Positions 56,567 through 64,000 are shown, counted from the first letter of the stretch. The stretch is 64,000 bases of DNA from Anniella stebbinsi (GCA_029215795.1 JARDYH010000002.1:129773001-129837000); one strand, 5' to 3'. Notes: a model not told the origin generated them from the sequence alone. Program-made: numbers and translations.

Positions 56567-56736
56567 TACGTACGGGAGATGTTTTAAGCTTCAACTAACA
56601 GTTCCTCTTTGCCATCTAGAATTGCGACTTATCGGGTTGCGATCTACAAGAAGCCAACCTGAGGGGATCGAACGTGAAAGGAGCCATCTTCGAAGAGATG
56701 CTGACACCGCTGCACATGTCTCAGAGCGTCAGATAG
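31259..56736 (+). CDS. KCTD9: KCTD9 gene, complete coding region in 12 exons
   Basis: Twelve exons with GT-AG introns add up to 1,170 nt: 389 codons plus stop, the same length as human KCTD9. Domains in order: an N-terminal KHA-like/DUF3354 region (about 1-80), a BTB/T1 domain (about 88-165, with WITLNVGGRYFTTTRSTL) and pentapeptide repeats (about 222-380, A-N/D-L-x-x pattern). KCTD9 is a cytoplasmic/nuclear BTB protein that binds CUL3 as a possible substrate adaptor; it is not a channel subunit despite its name. All phases agree and no stop or frameshift is seen. Intron 1 is 12 kb. The gene is head to head with CDCA2. Confidence 0.97.
31555..31845. repeat. Cluster of about four short MITE units
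   Basis: The phrase TACCTGGGAGTAA (or variants) followed by TTACTTCTGAGTAGATG recurs about every 70 bp, at about 31570, 31660 and 31770. This is the commonest small repeat of the window, here clustered head to tail. Confidence 0.65.
32577..32800 (+). mobile_element. CR1-like LINE 3' end
   Basis: GGAAGGCAGATTTCGGTTGA, AATCTTCCTAATGGTCAGGG and GCAGGGAGTTGGCCTTGGCC are standard CR1 3' landmarks in sense orientation. Confidence 0.7.
32974..33090. mobile_element. Near-perfect palindromic MITE (about 117 bp)
   Basis: The left arm GTTAGTCCTACATAGAGTAG ACCC returns inverted as GGGT CTACTCTATGTAGGACTAGC. The arms are about 52 bp with a tiny loop near 33030. TATCCA is found at both edges (about 32971 and 33091) and may be the target duplication. 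Confidence 0.85.
33261..34522. other. KCTD9 intron 1, no gene seen
   Basis: Unclassified noncoding sequence without recognisable elements. Confidence 0.5.
34523..34605 (-). mobile_element. Sauria-type SINE fragment
   Basis: Antisense head and centre (GTGGGGAGTAGAACCCGGATC, where the complement is the B-box region). A sense-strand piece GTGTGGTGTAGTGGCT follows directly, so two SINE ends meet here. Confidence 0.55.
35096..35119. repeat. (TA)n microsatellite
   Basis: Twelve TA units. Confidence 0.95.
35570..35660 (+). mobile_element. CR1-like LINE 3' tail
   Basis: GAGCAGGGGGTTGGACTC is followed by a duplicated GTAGGGGGTTGGACTCAATG and the typical ATTCTATGATTCTATGA end. Confidence 0.75.
36256..36776. 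mobile_element. hAT-like MITE with internal second MITE ends
   Basis: The left end, TGAATTCGGGCATATTAGGC AACGGAGG, is matched inverted by CCTCCGTTGCC TAATATGTTGTCGGAATTCA at the right. Inside, a second pair (AAACAACGGGCTTGCATG against CCCCGTTGTTTAACATGTCG) suggests nesting. Confidence 0.7.
36866..37353. mobile_element. hAT-like MITE
   Basis: Left GGCTGCATTCAAACAACACA and right (inverted) GGCTGCGTTCGGACAACACA are terminal repeats. The interior has further TTGTTTAGCTC-type palindromes and a C10 run near 37307. Confidence 0.7.
37428..37790. mobile_element. hAT-like MITE
   Basis: Left GGCTCACACAACACGTTAGC and right GATTAGCGTGTTGTGTCAACCC are imperfect inverted ends. The interior repeats GTGTTGTCTGAA and TTTTCCRCA motifs. 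Confidence 0.6.
37791..39100. other. KCTD9 intron 1, no gene seen
   Basis: Noncoding. Contains a C-rich run near 38040 and a short MITE phrase at about 38065-38140. Confidence 0.5.
39101..39640 (-). mobile_element. tRNA-derived SINE split by a MITE
   Basis: The same SINE as at 12321-12528, in antisense. Its tail half is at 39101-39172, and its head, with the antisense B-box GGGATTGAACTGG, is at 39508-39640. The SINE is interrupted by the MITE at 39173-39507. Confidence 0.8.
39173..39507. mobile_element. hAT-like MITE inside the SINE
   Basis: Flanked by TACTGACT (39165-39172) and CACTGACT (39507-39514), a target duplication of 7 of 8 bases. The ends read GGGTTCACACATCACACTAA and (inverted) TGTTCACATGACACACTAAC. 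Confidence 0.8.
40870..40939. repeat. 31-bp tandem duplication, period 39
   Basis: TAGCATGAATTTGTGGTTGA plus 11 more bases occurs exactly twice, at 40870 and 40909. A smaller duplication of GGAAACCATAAACCAT lies at about 40753-40790. Confidence 0.9.
41590..41613. repeat. (GAT)n microsatellite
   Basis: Eight GAT-type units at the end of a retroposon tail. Confidence 0.9.
41630..42110 (-). mobile_element. L2-like LINE C-terminal fragment
   Basis: The reverse complement encodes LHRLPIHYWARFKVLVLVNK and ALNNFGPGYP, then a second frame with broken C-terminal sequence, the layout of L2/CR1-type ORF2 ends. Confidence 0.7.
42111..43269. other. KCTD9 intron 1, 3' part
   Basis: No gene. A GC-richer block (42590-42860) has two octamer-like sites, ATGCAAAT near 42780 and ATTTGCAT near 42819, in opposite orientations. 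Their relevance is unknown. Confidence 0.4.
43270..43391 (+). CDS. KCTD9: KCTD9 exon 2
   Basis: 122 nt, acceptor TTATAG, donor GTAAGC, phase 0 to 2. Encodes VVAVYGTLSDLLSVASSKLG, the KHA-like N-terminal region. Confidence 0.97.
43392..45587. other. KCTD9: KCTD9 intron 2
   Basis: 2.2 kb with G runs near 43858 and 44447 and a possible MITE end near 44130 (GTGACTTCTGAACTGGGC). No gene. Confidence 0.6.
45588..45631 (+). CDS. KCTD9: KCTD9 exon 3
   Basis: 44 nt, encodes DDDVLFVCEGEPFI, acceptor ACTACAG, donor GTAAGC, phase 2 to 1. Confidence 0.97.
45736..45832 (+). CDS. KCTD9: KCTD9 exon 4
   Basis: 97 nt, starts the BTB/T1 domain with DWITLNVGGRYFTTTR. Acceptor CTGCAG, donor GTAAGC. Intron 3 is only 104 bp. 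The linker before the BTB (VNPPEALTGSH) differs most from mammals. Confidence 0.97.
46251..46309 (+). CDS. KCTD9: KCTD9 exon 5
   Basis: 59 nt, encodes STLVSKEPDSMLAHMFKDK in the BTB domain, acceptor TCTCTAG, donor GTCAGT. Confidence 0.97.
46845..47010 (-). mobile_element. CR1-like LINE 3' end
   Basis: AAGGGGCCATTTAGGCCATTG and CCAACTCCTTGCTCAATGCAG are the antisense of the CR1 3' landmarks. Confidence 0.65.
47810..47938 (+). CDS. KCTD9: KCTD9 exon 6
   Basis: 129 nt, encodes AWGNKRDHRGAFLIDRSPEY and EPILNYLRHGQLIVNDGINL, the rest of the BTB core. Acceptor AAACAG, donor GTATGT. The junction gives Asp-Ala where human has Gly-Val. Confidence 0.97.
48415..48910. repeat. Diverged tandem duplication (about 240-bp units), each with an inverted repeat
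   Basis: Two units (about 48415-48650 and 48651-48910) share TTCATGGCCTCTGTG and AAAGATCT near their ends. In each, GCTGCCAGTAG or ACTGCCAGTAG and CTACTGGCAG form a hairpin with C-rich and G-rich arms. Confidence 0.75.
48911..50159. other. KCTD9 intron 6, no gene seen
   Basis: Unclassified, apart from a GCAGGGGTGGGGGACCTCGG repeat near 49540 that recurs near 25470 and 53315. Confidence 0.5.
50160..50290. repeat. Interspersed palindromic repeat copy
   Basis: CTAGGTGTTTTGGACCACGA and TGAAGTCCAAAACATATGGA are the two arms, and ACCATCAGCCATGCTGGC lies in the centre. Confidence 0.75.
50338..50790 (+). mobile_element. L2/CR1-like LINE 3' end
   Basis: An open stretch reads LKDRLRPYQPAHTLRSEREA and GRAFSVVAPQLWNKLPSEV, the C-terminal end of ORF2, followed by a T-rich 3' UTR and an (AAAG)n tail. 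Confidence 0.75.
50928..50968. repeat. (AAT)n microsatellite
   Basis: About 13 AAT units. Confidence 0.95.
51400..51476 (+). repeat. Retroposon tail with (AAT)n
   Basis: GGCTATGGGGCGGTATATAA is followed by AATAATAAT repeats, a LINE/SINE 3' end. Confidence 0.75.
51513..51580 (+). CDS. KCTD9: KCTD9 exon 7
   Basis: 68 nt, encodes VLEEARFFGIDSLIEHLETA, acceptor TTCTAG, donor GTAACT. End of the BTB region. Confidence 0.97.
51872..51967 (+). CDS. KCTD9: KCTD9 exon 8
   Basis: 96 nt, phase 0 at both ends. Encodes PISRKEFVRFLLATSTKSEL, the linker to the pentapeptide repeats. Acceptor CCCTACAG after a C-rich tract, donor GTATCA. Confidence 0.97.
51987..52011. repeat. (TG)n microsatellite
   Basis: About 12 TG units, only 19 bp after the exon 8 donor. 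Confidence 0.95.
52829..52978 (+). CDS. KCTD9: KCTD9 exon 9
   Basis: 150 nt, 50 codons of pentapeptide repeat (ADLSRLDLRYINFKMANLSR and so on), acceptor TCTTCAG, donor GTGAGT. Confidence 0.97.
54085..54190 (+). CDS. KCTD9: KCTD9 exon 10
   Basis: 106 nt, encodes CANLQGVKMLCSNAEGASLK and LKANLEG, acceptor TTGGCAG, donor GTAAAT. Confidence 0.97.
54490..54600. repeat. Interspersed palindromic repeat copy
   Basis: CTCCAGATGCCTTAGAC and GATGATGGGAGTTGTGGCCC. Confidence 0.65.
54900..55020. repeat. Interspersed palindromic repeat, best two-armed copy
   Basis: CCAGATGTATTGGACTGCAA and (inverted partner) GTTGTAGCCCAACACACCTG enclose ATTATCCCTAGCCATGTTGG. Confidence 0.8.
55182..55219. repeat. (TA)n microsatellite
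   Basis: About 19 TA units, 35 bp before the exon 11 acceptor. Confidence 0.95.
55255..55388 (+). CDS. KCTD9: KCTD9 exon 11
   Basis: 134 nt, pentapeptide repeats ANLKGVDMEGSQMTGINLRV and NCNLRGATLAGTDLE, acceptor CTTTAG, donor GTGAGT. Confidence 0.97.
56534..56565. repeat. (TG)n microsatellite
   Basis: About 16 TG units, 55 bp before exon 12. Confidence 0.95.
56620..56736 (+). CDS. KCTD9: KCTD9 exon 12 (last coding)
   Basis: 38 codons and a TAG at 56734-56736. Last repeats NCDLSGCDLQEANLRGSNVK and the conserved end MLTPLHMSQSVR. Acceptor CATCTAG. Confidence 0.97.
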   Translation, partial: NCDLSGCDLQEANLRGSNVKGAIFEEMLTPLHMSQSVR

Positions 56737-57305
56737 GTGGTCCAGAGGAATGGGAGCCCTGCGGCAGTCTGTCCTTTCCCTTTGACATAGGAGAGACATT
56801 TCTTCCACGGCTTGGGTTTCTCTGTCGTGTCTCTGGTCGCACAGGGCGTATACATAGGAATAGATATCGAACCAAATCAAGCAAGCTAGTGGGCTTTAGA
56901 ACCCAGATATGTTGCTGTTCTTTCTGAGTACGTTGGGCCTTCTGGGACACCTCACTCTAGAATGCATCTTAGGAGATTTGGGGGGGGGGGTTATTTATAA
57001 AAGCACAATATATGCAATTTATATTTATGACACTTCTAGTTGCTGTATGGATCTTTTTCAAATGGTAAACTCAGACGTAGTAGCAAAACTTCAGGTGTGG
57101 CAGTAAGGGTTGTTGCATTGCTACATTCATTTTTGTGTACTAAATTGTGTGCGGGGTGGGTCAGACATGCATTTACTTTCAAACCTCTTTTTGCGATACA
57201 AAAATGGCTGCTAACTCAAGAGTCGCCACAGGGAACTTAAGTGTCATTCTGATGACCCTGATTTCAATTATTCAGTGGTCAAAGATAACTGAAAAGTGAA
57301 TGCAT

Positions 57306-57306
<1 letters not shown>

Positions 57307-57342
<36 letters not shown>
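57307..57342. repeat. (GT)n microsatellite
   Basis: About 18 GT units inside the probable 3' UTR. Confidence 0.95.
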
Positions 57343-58154
57343 ATGCTTACCCTGCTCCTTTAATTTAAAGTGGCAGCAGTAGCAAGAACTGTATTTGGGC
57401 TGGATTCTATATGTGGACCGCCAGTTGCTGATCTTTGGTTTAAATCAGGAGTGGGCAACCTTTTTTCTGCCGAGCGCCACATGTCGGGAGTGGGCAGGGT
57501 TGGAGCCAAAAGTGGGTGGGTCGTCCCTTTTCTCTCCCTCCCGCCAACGGAGGCTTTTAAGAGCTACATTGGGGTGTGGGGGAGGCATTTTCAGGGAGGA
57601 TCACTGCTGGTGAGGGAAGGTCTCACCCTCTCCTCTCTCAAAAATCACCTCTCTCCTGTTAGAATCAAGCAATGGGTGGGGGAGAAGTGATGTGTGTAAC
57701 CGTGACTCTGTGTGAGTGTGTGTGAGAGGGTCTGGGCAATCATTTTGGGGCCGTACGTCAGCAGCGGGGTACCCTTGGGCCGAAAAAGGTTCTCCATCCC
57801 TGTGCTGGAGGAACAATAAGCAGCGGTTATGCAGATCCTAACCTATGCAACTATCTAGGTGCGTGATGAAAGTGGGGCAGTAGTAGATCTTTCTTTTGCA
57901 GTGACCAGAACGACTCTGGTTTGAACAGGCGTGGGGACCACGGCTCTCCACAGCCTTTCTTCCTCCTCATTTCCCTGTGCAAAGAGAGTTATATCACTGG
58001 CTTTTGGGAAGTACCAATGAGCACCTAGCCGTTCGTCCAACAAGCGTGAGCTTGACAAACATTTTCCGCTGTTACGTTCATGCAAAAGTGTTTTGTGTTT
58101 GTGCATTTCTGTATCTACAATCGAATCGAACATATGCCGAAAGTTTCCATACCA

Positions 58155-58160
58155 AATAAA
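58155..58160 (+). terminator. KCTD9: Candidate KCTD9 polyadenylation signal
   Basis: A canonical AATAAA 1.4 kb after the stop codon. No earlier canonical hexamer was noticed in the 3' UTR. Confidence 0.4.
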
Positions 58161-58417
58161 ACTGGGTGCCCGCAAAAGCAGTTACCTCTACCCAGAAGTA
58201 AATGTCCCAATAGGAAATAGGCACCTCTGAATTATCTGCAGTGAGTTATAAATTCAGGTATTGGAAACAGTTCTGTTCCACTCTGACCAAATGACTCCTG
58301 CCAAGTGAATGCTGGGTCGTTGTTTCATTTAAAGAATCAGCTATGTTCCTTAGATGGGATCTGGGGTGTCTGTTGCTTCTCAGTGTTAAAACCAGAACTT
58401 TGTGTTGTAACTCAGCC

Positions 58418-58530
58418 TTGCTCGAACGTGGTAACTTCCAGATGTGTTGGATAACAACTCATGCTAGCTGGGGGATTATGGGAGTTGCTGTCCAACACAT
58501 CTAGAGGTCCCCAAGTTTGGAGAAGGCTAC
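58418..58530. repeat. Interspersed palindromic repeat copy
   Basis: TTCCAGATGTGTTGGATAAC and GGGAGTTGCTGTCCAACACA are the two arms. Confidence 0.75.
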
Positions 58531-61192
58531 TGGAGTTGCAAAGGAAATTCAAGGCTTAAGTGTATCATCACTTATCAAATAACTGTTTTAGTTCACATAT
58601 TTTAATAAATTAGCACGTGATTTCATGGGTTTACAACCCACTTCATCAGATGCTATAAGTGGAACTGGAGTCTTTGAATATGAAAAGTAGTGAAACAGAT
58701 CTCCATTCCCTTACAGTGGCAGTTAAAAACCACACAATGCACTAAGTGCCTTTTTAATGTGCATAGAAACCATAGTTCCCATTGGGCCCTTAATTGACAC
58801 AATCAAATTTCTTTATAATCTCAATCAAATTTCTTTATTAAAAAGGCACAGTAGTCATTCTAACATTCATAAAACCAAAAATGTTTCACCAATCCTCCTG
58901 AAATTCACACGTGCCAGAATAATATATTGTTCTGCAATCTCACATTCCAGGTGAGCTCCTGATTTCAATTTCTTTAGAACTGCCACCCCGAGGTCCATGA
59001 TGATATTGCCCAGGGAGGTTTAAGTGTTCACTGACAATGAAGAACTATTACATGTGAAGCCAATTGTACGTGTGCTACATTTAACCCTTGAATTTCTAAA
59101 CAGTAGGCTAACACAGTTAAATTATAATATTGTTTTCAATAGAAATGTTGGCCTTCCAAATGTTGGATTTTTTTCCCCTTCCACTGCTTGCATTTACAGA
59201 AGAAATAAATCACAGAGCTGTTTCACATTGCTGCAATTTCATCTTGGTTGAAACAAATAGTCAACCTCAGTCTTCACTAGGAGAGTAGGAACGTTCATTC
59301 GCCAGTGTGAATTAGTACATTTGGGTGTAGGTGTACTGATGTGGTGGTACTGTGAAATATTACTTCAGGCATTTTGAGCAATTGCCTCGTGGCTCAGAAG
59401 ACTGAAAACACTGGTGATTTCACCAAAGTATTTTGGGAGGAGGGATGAAGGAGAGAGACACAGCTACATTATTTAAAGGTGCTACTTCTTCCAAGGTACC
59501 AAGCCAACCTTCGCAGGGTCTTAATGTGGGCTTTCAACTCTGAAGAAATAAATGTAGCTATTTTTCTTTGTCTTGCCATGTTTGTATCAGACAAGAATAA
59601 GAGAGTGTAATGTAGAACTCTATTTTCTTAAAATCTTATGTGTATAAATTCTATGCATTTCACAGTGTAGTAGCCGTGCGTCTTCCATAATCACAGTATT
59701 GCTCACTTATGCAGAGGAGACCTCCTCCAGAGTTGCAGGGCAGCTGTGGTAGGCCTTGTCGAGAGCGTGGATTGTTTGCTGCTTTGCAACTGTATCAAAA
59801 AAAAAATATCAAAATGTTTTCAAGGAAACCTTGCTTGTTAATTGGGGGTGGAATTGGCACGAATTCACATTAATAGCGCAAATGCAAGTTAGTGCATGTA
59901 GAATGAAACCCTGGTAGATGAAAATCCAATTCCATCAACGCCTGGCAATCTGCGAAACGCAGTTTCAACAAAAAAAAATCCATACATCCCTTGTCCCATT
60001 TAGCTTGGGGAGCAGTTATTCCCTTCCACAGAAAGGGGGGCATTTCAGGCATAACCTGAAATGAAGCTGACTGATGTTTCGATGTCTTTCACACGGCTGC
60101 ATAGGATGCCAAATCCAGGCCACCTAGTGGACCAGTCTAGTCCTTTGGAGATGGCCCCTGCCCCTGCCCCCTAAACACTATTGCTTGGTGATTTCCTTAG
60201 CTTTTTGCAGTCCCCCCCCCTTTAAAAGGGTGAAATGCCCCTCCTATGGCTTACAGTCAGTAGGAACTCTACACTAGAATATGCTGGTAATTTTGGCTCC
60301 GCCCTTTTCACCTTCAGCCCTGCCTACCTCCAGAGCTTTGAAATAGGATTCGGCCCTTGGGTGAAAGGTTCCCAAACCCCTGGCATAGGCAAGGGGTCAG
60401 GAGCCGAAGCAAGGAACGGCCACTTGCGTGTGCCTGTCAGCAAACCTGCTCTGAAACTAAAGTCACTTCCCCCAAACAGTTTCTTACATCCCCTACTCTG
60501 TAAAAGAAAATAAAAAATAACATGGAGATGGCTGCTGTTCAAAATATTTTGCTAGGAACACTTGAGCCCTTAAGCACATATAAACGAGATCTTTGGCTCC
60601 TGTGATGACAGCAGTTACTTGAAGCAGAGTCTTACTCAGCTGAGTCACATGAAGGACGTCTGTGTGTGTATTAGCCAATCCACTTTCAAACACTGCACCC
60701 AGGAGGGATTGGCGAATCGGGGATTTAGAAGCACTGAGCATAATCCAGCCAAATTTAAACTCCCTGGTGATTTTAAGAGATAAATGCACATCTAGTTCTC
60801 ATCGAAATACATTTAATGTGCAGCTGGATTCGAAGCCGGTTTAAGTCTGCAATAACTTCCACCAAGTTCAGCAAGGCTGACTTCCTGTTAACTATGTGGA
60901 CGTCAGAGCAATCCACACGGGTTCAAATGAATTCTGATTTCTATGAATCCGGCCTGTGGATTCCATGGCAAACCAGCTTTTCCTGAGTCACATGAATTCT
61001 GCAGATTTGCAGACCGGATTTTCACTCCTAGGAGATTTGTGCTCATTTGCATTCACTTTAATTCGCGTTAATGTGCATTAGCCCAAGTAGAACAAAATTC
61101 TGATTTCAAAAATCCAGTTCCATCAGTCAGAGGATGATGGAAAGAAAGATGTCTGAGAATCAGCAAAACACAAATGGAATGGATTTATAATA
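58531..61192. other. Intergenic, no gene seen
   Basis: AT-rich, with a small duplication of AATCAAATTTCTTTAT (about 58800-58838). I saw no GnRH-type peptide coding and no exon of a neighbour. Confidence 0.5.
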
Positions 61193-61614
61193 GGGCTGCG
61201 CACGGACCCCCCCCCCCCCCCAATCTGATCCGGATCCATGCACAGCACTCCCCCCGCTCTCCTCCTCCCTCCCCCACTCTCCCTGCTTCCTTGCTGCCTC
61301 CTCCGCATCATCTTGCCGTCATCCTCTCTCGCTGTGTGCCGCCGCATTTCCCACTCGTGTCGGGTGATGTAATCACCCGACGCGAGCGGGAAATGCGGCG
61401 GCACACAGCGAGGAGGGGACGATGCGGAGGAGGCAGCAGGTAAGCAGGGAGAGTGGGGGAGAGAGAGGGAGAGCAGGAGGGAGTGCTGTGACTGGATCCG
61501 GATTACAGGTCTGATCCAGCCCGATCTGGGCCCAGTCCAGTTCAGATCCGGATCCAGGAGGCCCGGATCAGCCAGATCTGCTCCGGATTCAGGATCTGGA
61601 TCTGTGCACAGCCC
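61193..61614. mobile_element. Hairpin-forming MITE with TA target site
   Basis: TA flanks at 61191-61192 and 61615-61616. The ends are GGGCTGCGCACGGACC and (inverted) GGGCTGTGCACAGATCC. The core (about 61275-61465) is a GC-rich inverted repeat with about 90-nt arms around GTA at 61368-61370, for example CTGTGTGCCGCCGCATTTCC against GGAAATGCGGCGGCACACAG. Tc1/mariner-like by target site. No transposase. Confidence 0.85.
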
Positions 61615-61960
61615 TAATTTATAGCCCTAAAGCTAAAACTGCTCAACTTTGGGTAGTTCTGCAATACTGGCTGGCAAGTTAGAAAACTGGCCAATCTAGT
61701 CACCAATACCAAACAAAAGACTCAGCTACTGCTACCTTGCACACCATTCCCCCAAGATTACCGGGGGGAGAAGAGAAGGAAGCGGGTCTGTGCAGAGCTG
61801 GTAATATGCCCAGGTCAGATGGGAAGTGTGTGCCCCCCCCCTTTCAAATTGCTAACTAAGTATTTTTTAACCAGAGGCACTGATTCAGAGCTAAATACAT
61901 AAATGAACTAGAACGATTTATAAAAAAGGGAATGGGAAGCACTTTTATTCAAGATGTAAG
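61615..61960. other. Intergenic, no gene seen
   Basis: Unclassified. The right part may belong to the hAT fossil that follows. Confidence 0.4.
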
Positions 61961-61963
61961 ACA

Positions 61964-62203
61964 TCACTTCTTCACATTCCGAACTGCTTTACATGCTTTT
62001 CTTTGGGCAAATTCATCAATAACAACAGAAAAATCAAGCAACTTTGCCTTGTCACTGTTAATGTTCAAAACTGCTAGTCCCTTCAAACGTTCTTGCACCA
62101 TTGTGGACCGAAAGTATGACTTCATACGTTTTAGGACACTGAAGCTCCTCTCATTAGAGGCGACTGTTGCTGGCAATGTCAGAAAAATGGAAGCAGTAGC
62201 GTA
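61964..62203 (-). pseudogene. hAT transposase C-terminal dimerisation domain fossil
   Basis: The minus-strand frame reads PATVASNERSFSVLKRMKSY and FRSTMVQERLKGLAVLNIN, the hallmark of the C-terminal hAT dimerisation domain (TVASNERSFS...LKxxKSxLRSTM). Only about 75 codons remain, and the catalytic region is absent. It is the only clear hAT protein trace in the window, apart from a possible BED fragment at 9835. Confidence 0.85.
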
Positions 62204-62369
62204 AGCTGAGGGGGACCTCCTTGGCGGAGTGCCCCCTCACAATCGTGGGCCCCGGGCCAATTGGCCCCACTGCCCCTCCCTGCCCTGCCCTGGAAGGAAG
62301 ATGGTAAGACTTACTGCTTTTATACTGCATCAGAGTTGCCGCCTCGTCCCCACTTCAATTTAGAGGTGG

Positions 62370-62530
62370 GCTTATTTTATCATTTATTTAATAAATATAT
62401 AGCATTTATTAACCAAAGAAATAATCCAAGCAGTGTACAATTTTTTTTTTAAAAAAATGACAAAGCACAATAAAATGCAATATAAAAATAATAAAATGTC
62501 ATTTTTTAAAAACAGACATCTCTAAAAGAG
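62370..62530 (-). repeat. Retroposon tail fragment
   Basis: TTATTTAATAAATATATAGCA, an A/T run and many AATAAAA motifs resemble the antisense of a LINE 3' end. The family is not identified. Confidence 0.35.
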
Positions 62531-62715
62531 TAACCAGCAACGTACTCGATCAAAAACAAGAAACCAGCTGGGAAAGTTTGGGTGATGAGAAATGCATTTA
62601 GTATATCCTTAAAGCTCACCACCTAGAGTGCGATCCTATGCGATCTATGCTGGCTGGGGAATGCTGGGAGTTGTCGGACTCTTTTTTGCCTAAATATGCA
62701 CAGGACTGTGCCCAC

Positions 62716-62949
62716 TGTGGTGTAGTGGCTAAAATGTTGGTCTGGGAGTCAGGAGAACCGGGTCCTAGTCCCCACTCAGCCATGGAAACCCGCTAGATGG
62801 CTTTGGGCCAGTCACAGACTCTCAGCCCAACCTACCTCACAGGGTTGTTGTGAGGATAAAATGGATAGGAGAAGGATTATGTATGCCACCTTGGGTTCCT
62901 TGAAGGAAAAAAAGGCGGGATATAAATGCAATAATAAATAAAATAAATG
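62716..62949 (+). mobile_element. Sauria-type SINE (tRNA head, BovB-like tail)
   Basis: The head, GTGGTGTAGTGGCTAAAATG, gives the A-box and GGTCCTAGTCC a decayed B-box. The body has GGGCCAGTCACAGACTCTCAG and CTACCTCACAGGGTTGTTGT, and the tail GGCGGGATATAAATGCAATAA. This matches the Sauria SINE of squamates, whose tail is shared with BovB LINEs. Confidence 0.9.
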
Positions 62950-63235
62950 TCCTTTTTTGAGCGGCTGTCAGATGAATCCAGGCTGCATGCAGAACTACCA
63001 AAAAGAGCCTCCCCCCAAAGGGAGTGGGCAGGAGTGTAAAAGAGAGGCGGTCTCTCAAGCAACCCAGTCCTATGGTTATTTAGGGCCTTGTACACTTTGG
63101 TTTAGGGAGATCATTCTTCTTCATTGAACACAATTTGATCCAGTATGGATCTTGCTGTAATTTCCTAATTTTTGACCATTGATAGAGAAGCGGGAGTATT
63201 ACATGGAAATTGGTTTGGCTTGGGATATTGCAGGG

Positions 63236-63305
63236 ATACGCAACACTCCAGATGTTCGTGGACTTCAACTCCCATCATCCCCACCACTGGCTATGCTGGT
63301 TAGAG
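63236..63305. repeat. Interspersed palindromic repeat fragment
   Basis: CCAGATGTTCGTGGACTTCA and ACTCCCATCATCCCC. Confidence 0.7.
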
Positions 63306-63686
63306 CTACACACCTACTCAGCCAGTGTCTCAATGTGCACTGGGACGCTGACAACATGATTTTAGATCATCTCATCTGGCTCAGAACACCCACTCACCTT
63401 CGCTATGAACAATTTCTAAAAAAGCTTGATTCCTCACCATCTACAGGAGTCCCACATTAGTCCTGGTGTTACAAAGAAGGGGAATAAAAGCATTAACCTT
63501 TACCAGAATTGCTCTAATCCTCAAATATTTTCAGCTTTAGCAAATTATTTTAATCCACTAATGTGTGGGTGGATAACAGGGAAGGAAATATGACTGGTTA
63601 AGTGCATAAGTGGAGATGTGTAACGTCTCAAGTGTACTGTGTGTAATAAGCCTGTGTTCATCCTCCCCACTTACATCCGACGCGCT

Positions 63687-63791
63687 TCTCTCTCTCTCTC
63701 CCCCTCCCTCCCTCCCTCTCTCCCTCTCTCCCTCTCTCTCCCTCCCTCTCTCCCTCTCTCTCTCTCTCCCTCTCTCCCTCTCTCTCCCTCC

Positions 63792-63851
<60 letters not shown>
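63687..63851. repeat. Compound (CT)n/(CCCT)n/(CA)n microsatellite
   Basis: About 140 bp of pure pyrimidine sequence (CTCTCC and CCCT variants) followed by CA units. Confidence 0.97.
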
Positions 63852-63852
<1 letters not shown>

Positions 63853-64000
63853 CATTTTTAGATATCTCACAAACACACCCTCCAATACAGGAGCAGGCAA
63901 CAGGTGGCAGAATTCTGAGAATGACTTTATCTTTTTACTAGAACCTTGAGATCCACAGCCAGGTGCAAAAGACATGCCTAGAACCCCGAGATTTCCCAAC

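Larger units (their letters stand above)
56737..58180 (+). other. KCTD9: Probable KCTD9 3' UTR
   Basis: Noncoding sequence up to the first clear AATAAA (58155-58160). Contains a (TG)n tract at 57307-57342 and a GGCAACC-type repeat at 57450-57560. The end is inferred; a second AATAAA at 58604-58609 could be used. Confidence 0.45.

Noticed and set aside
63558..63941. Ser/Pro/Leu- or Arg/Glu-rich ORFs on both strands
   Set aside because: They are translations of a CT/CA microsatellite.
1..64000. CRISPR arrays, operons, rRNA, functional tRNA genes
   Set aside because: The DNA is vertebrate. Tandem repeats found are microsatellites or MITEs. The tRNA-like boxes belong to SINEs.

Overview
This is a stretch of vertebrate nuclear DNA, almost certainly from a squamate reptile (lizard or snake). 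The host genes are split into short exons with GT-AG introns. The introns are full of CR1-like and L2-like LINE pieces, tRNA-derived SINEs, a Sauria-type SINE with a BovB-like tail, inverted-repeat MITEs, a DIRS-type retrotransposon and a young L1. The Sauria-type SINE is the most specific lineage clue.

Two host genes are recognisable and face away from each other. On the minus strand, ten consecutive phase-compatible exons (28692 down to 10965) encode the N-terminal and central part of CDCA2 (Repo-Man), the PP1-gamma chromatin targeting subunit; its C-terminal exons must lie left of the window. On the plus strand, twelve exons (31259-56736) encode a complete KCTD9 of 389 residues. They are separated by a CpG-rich segment (about 30.2-31.26 kb) with CCAAT boxes, GC boxes and a CHR-like motif, best read as a shared bidirectional promoter. 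The same head-to-head pair is known in mammals.

Layout: 1-9.6 kb is a broken minus-strand DIRS-like element cut in two by a plus-strand, nearly intact L1 (1586-7312) with a perfect 14-bp target site duplication. 9.8-28.7 kb holds CDCA2 exons among repeats. 29.0-29.5 kb is a CR1 fragment. 30.2-31.3 kb is the promoter and KCTD9 exon 1. 31.3-43.3 kb is the 12-kb KCTD9 intron 1, packed with nested MITEs, LINEs and SINEs. 43.3-56.7 kb holds KCTD9 exons 2-12. 56.7 to about 58.2 kb is the probable 3' UTR. 58.2-64 kb is intergenic sequence with a hairpin MITE, a fossil hAT transposase C-terminus, a Sauria SINE and a long CT/CA microsatellite.

I found no evidence of a new biological system. The points most worth following are the nested L1/DIRS insertion with a single-homopolymer break in ORF2, a changed PP1-docking residue in CDCA2, and several long palindromic elements.
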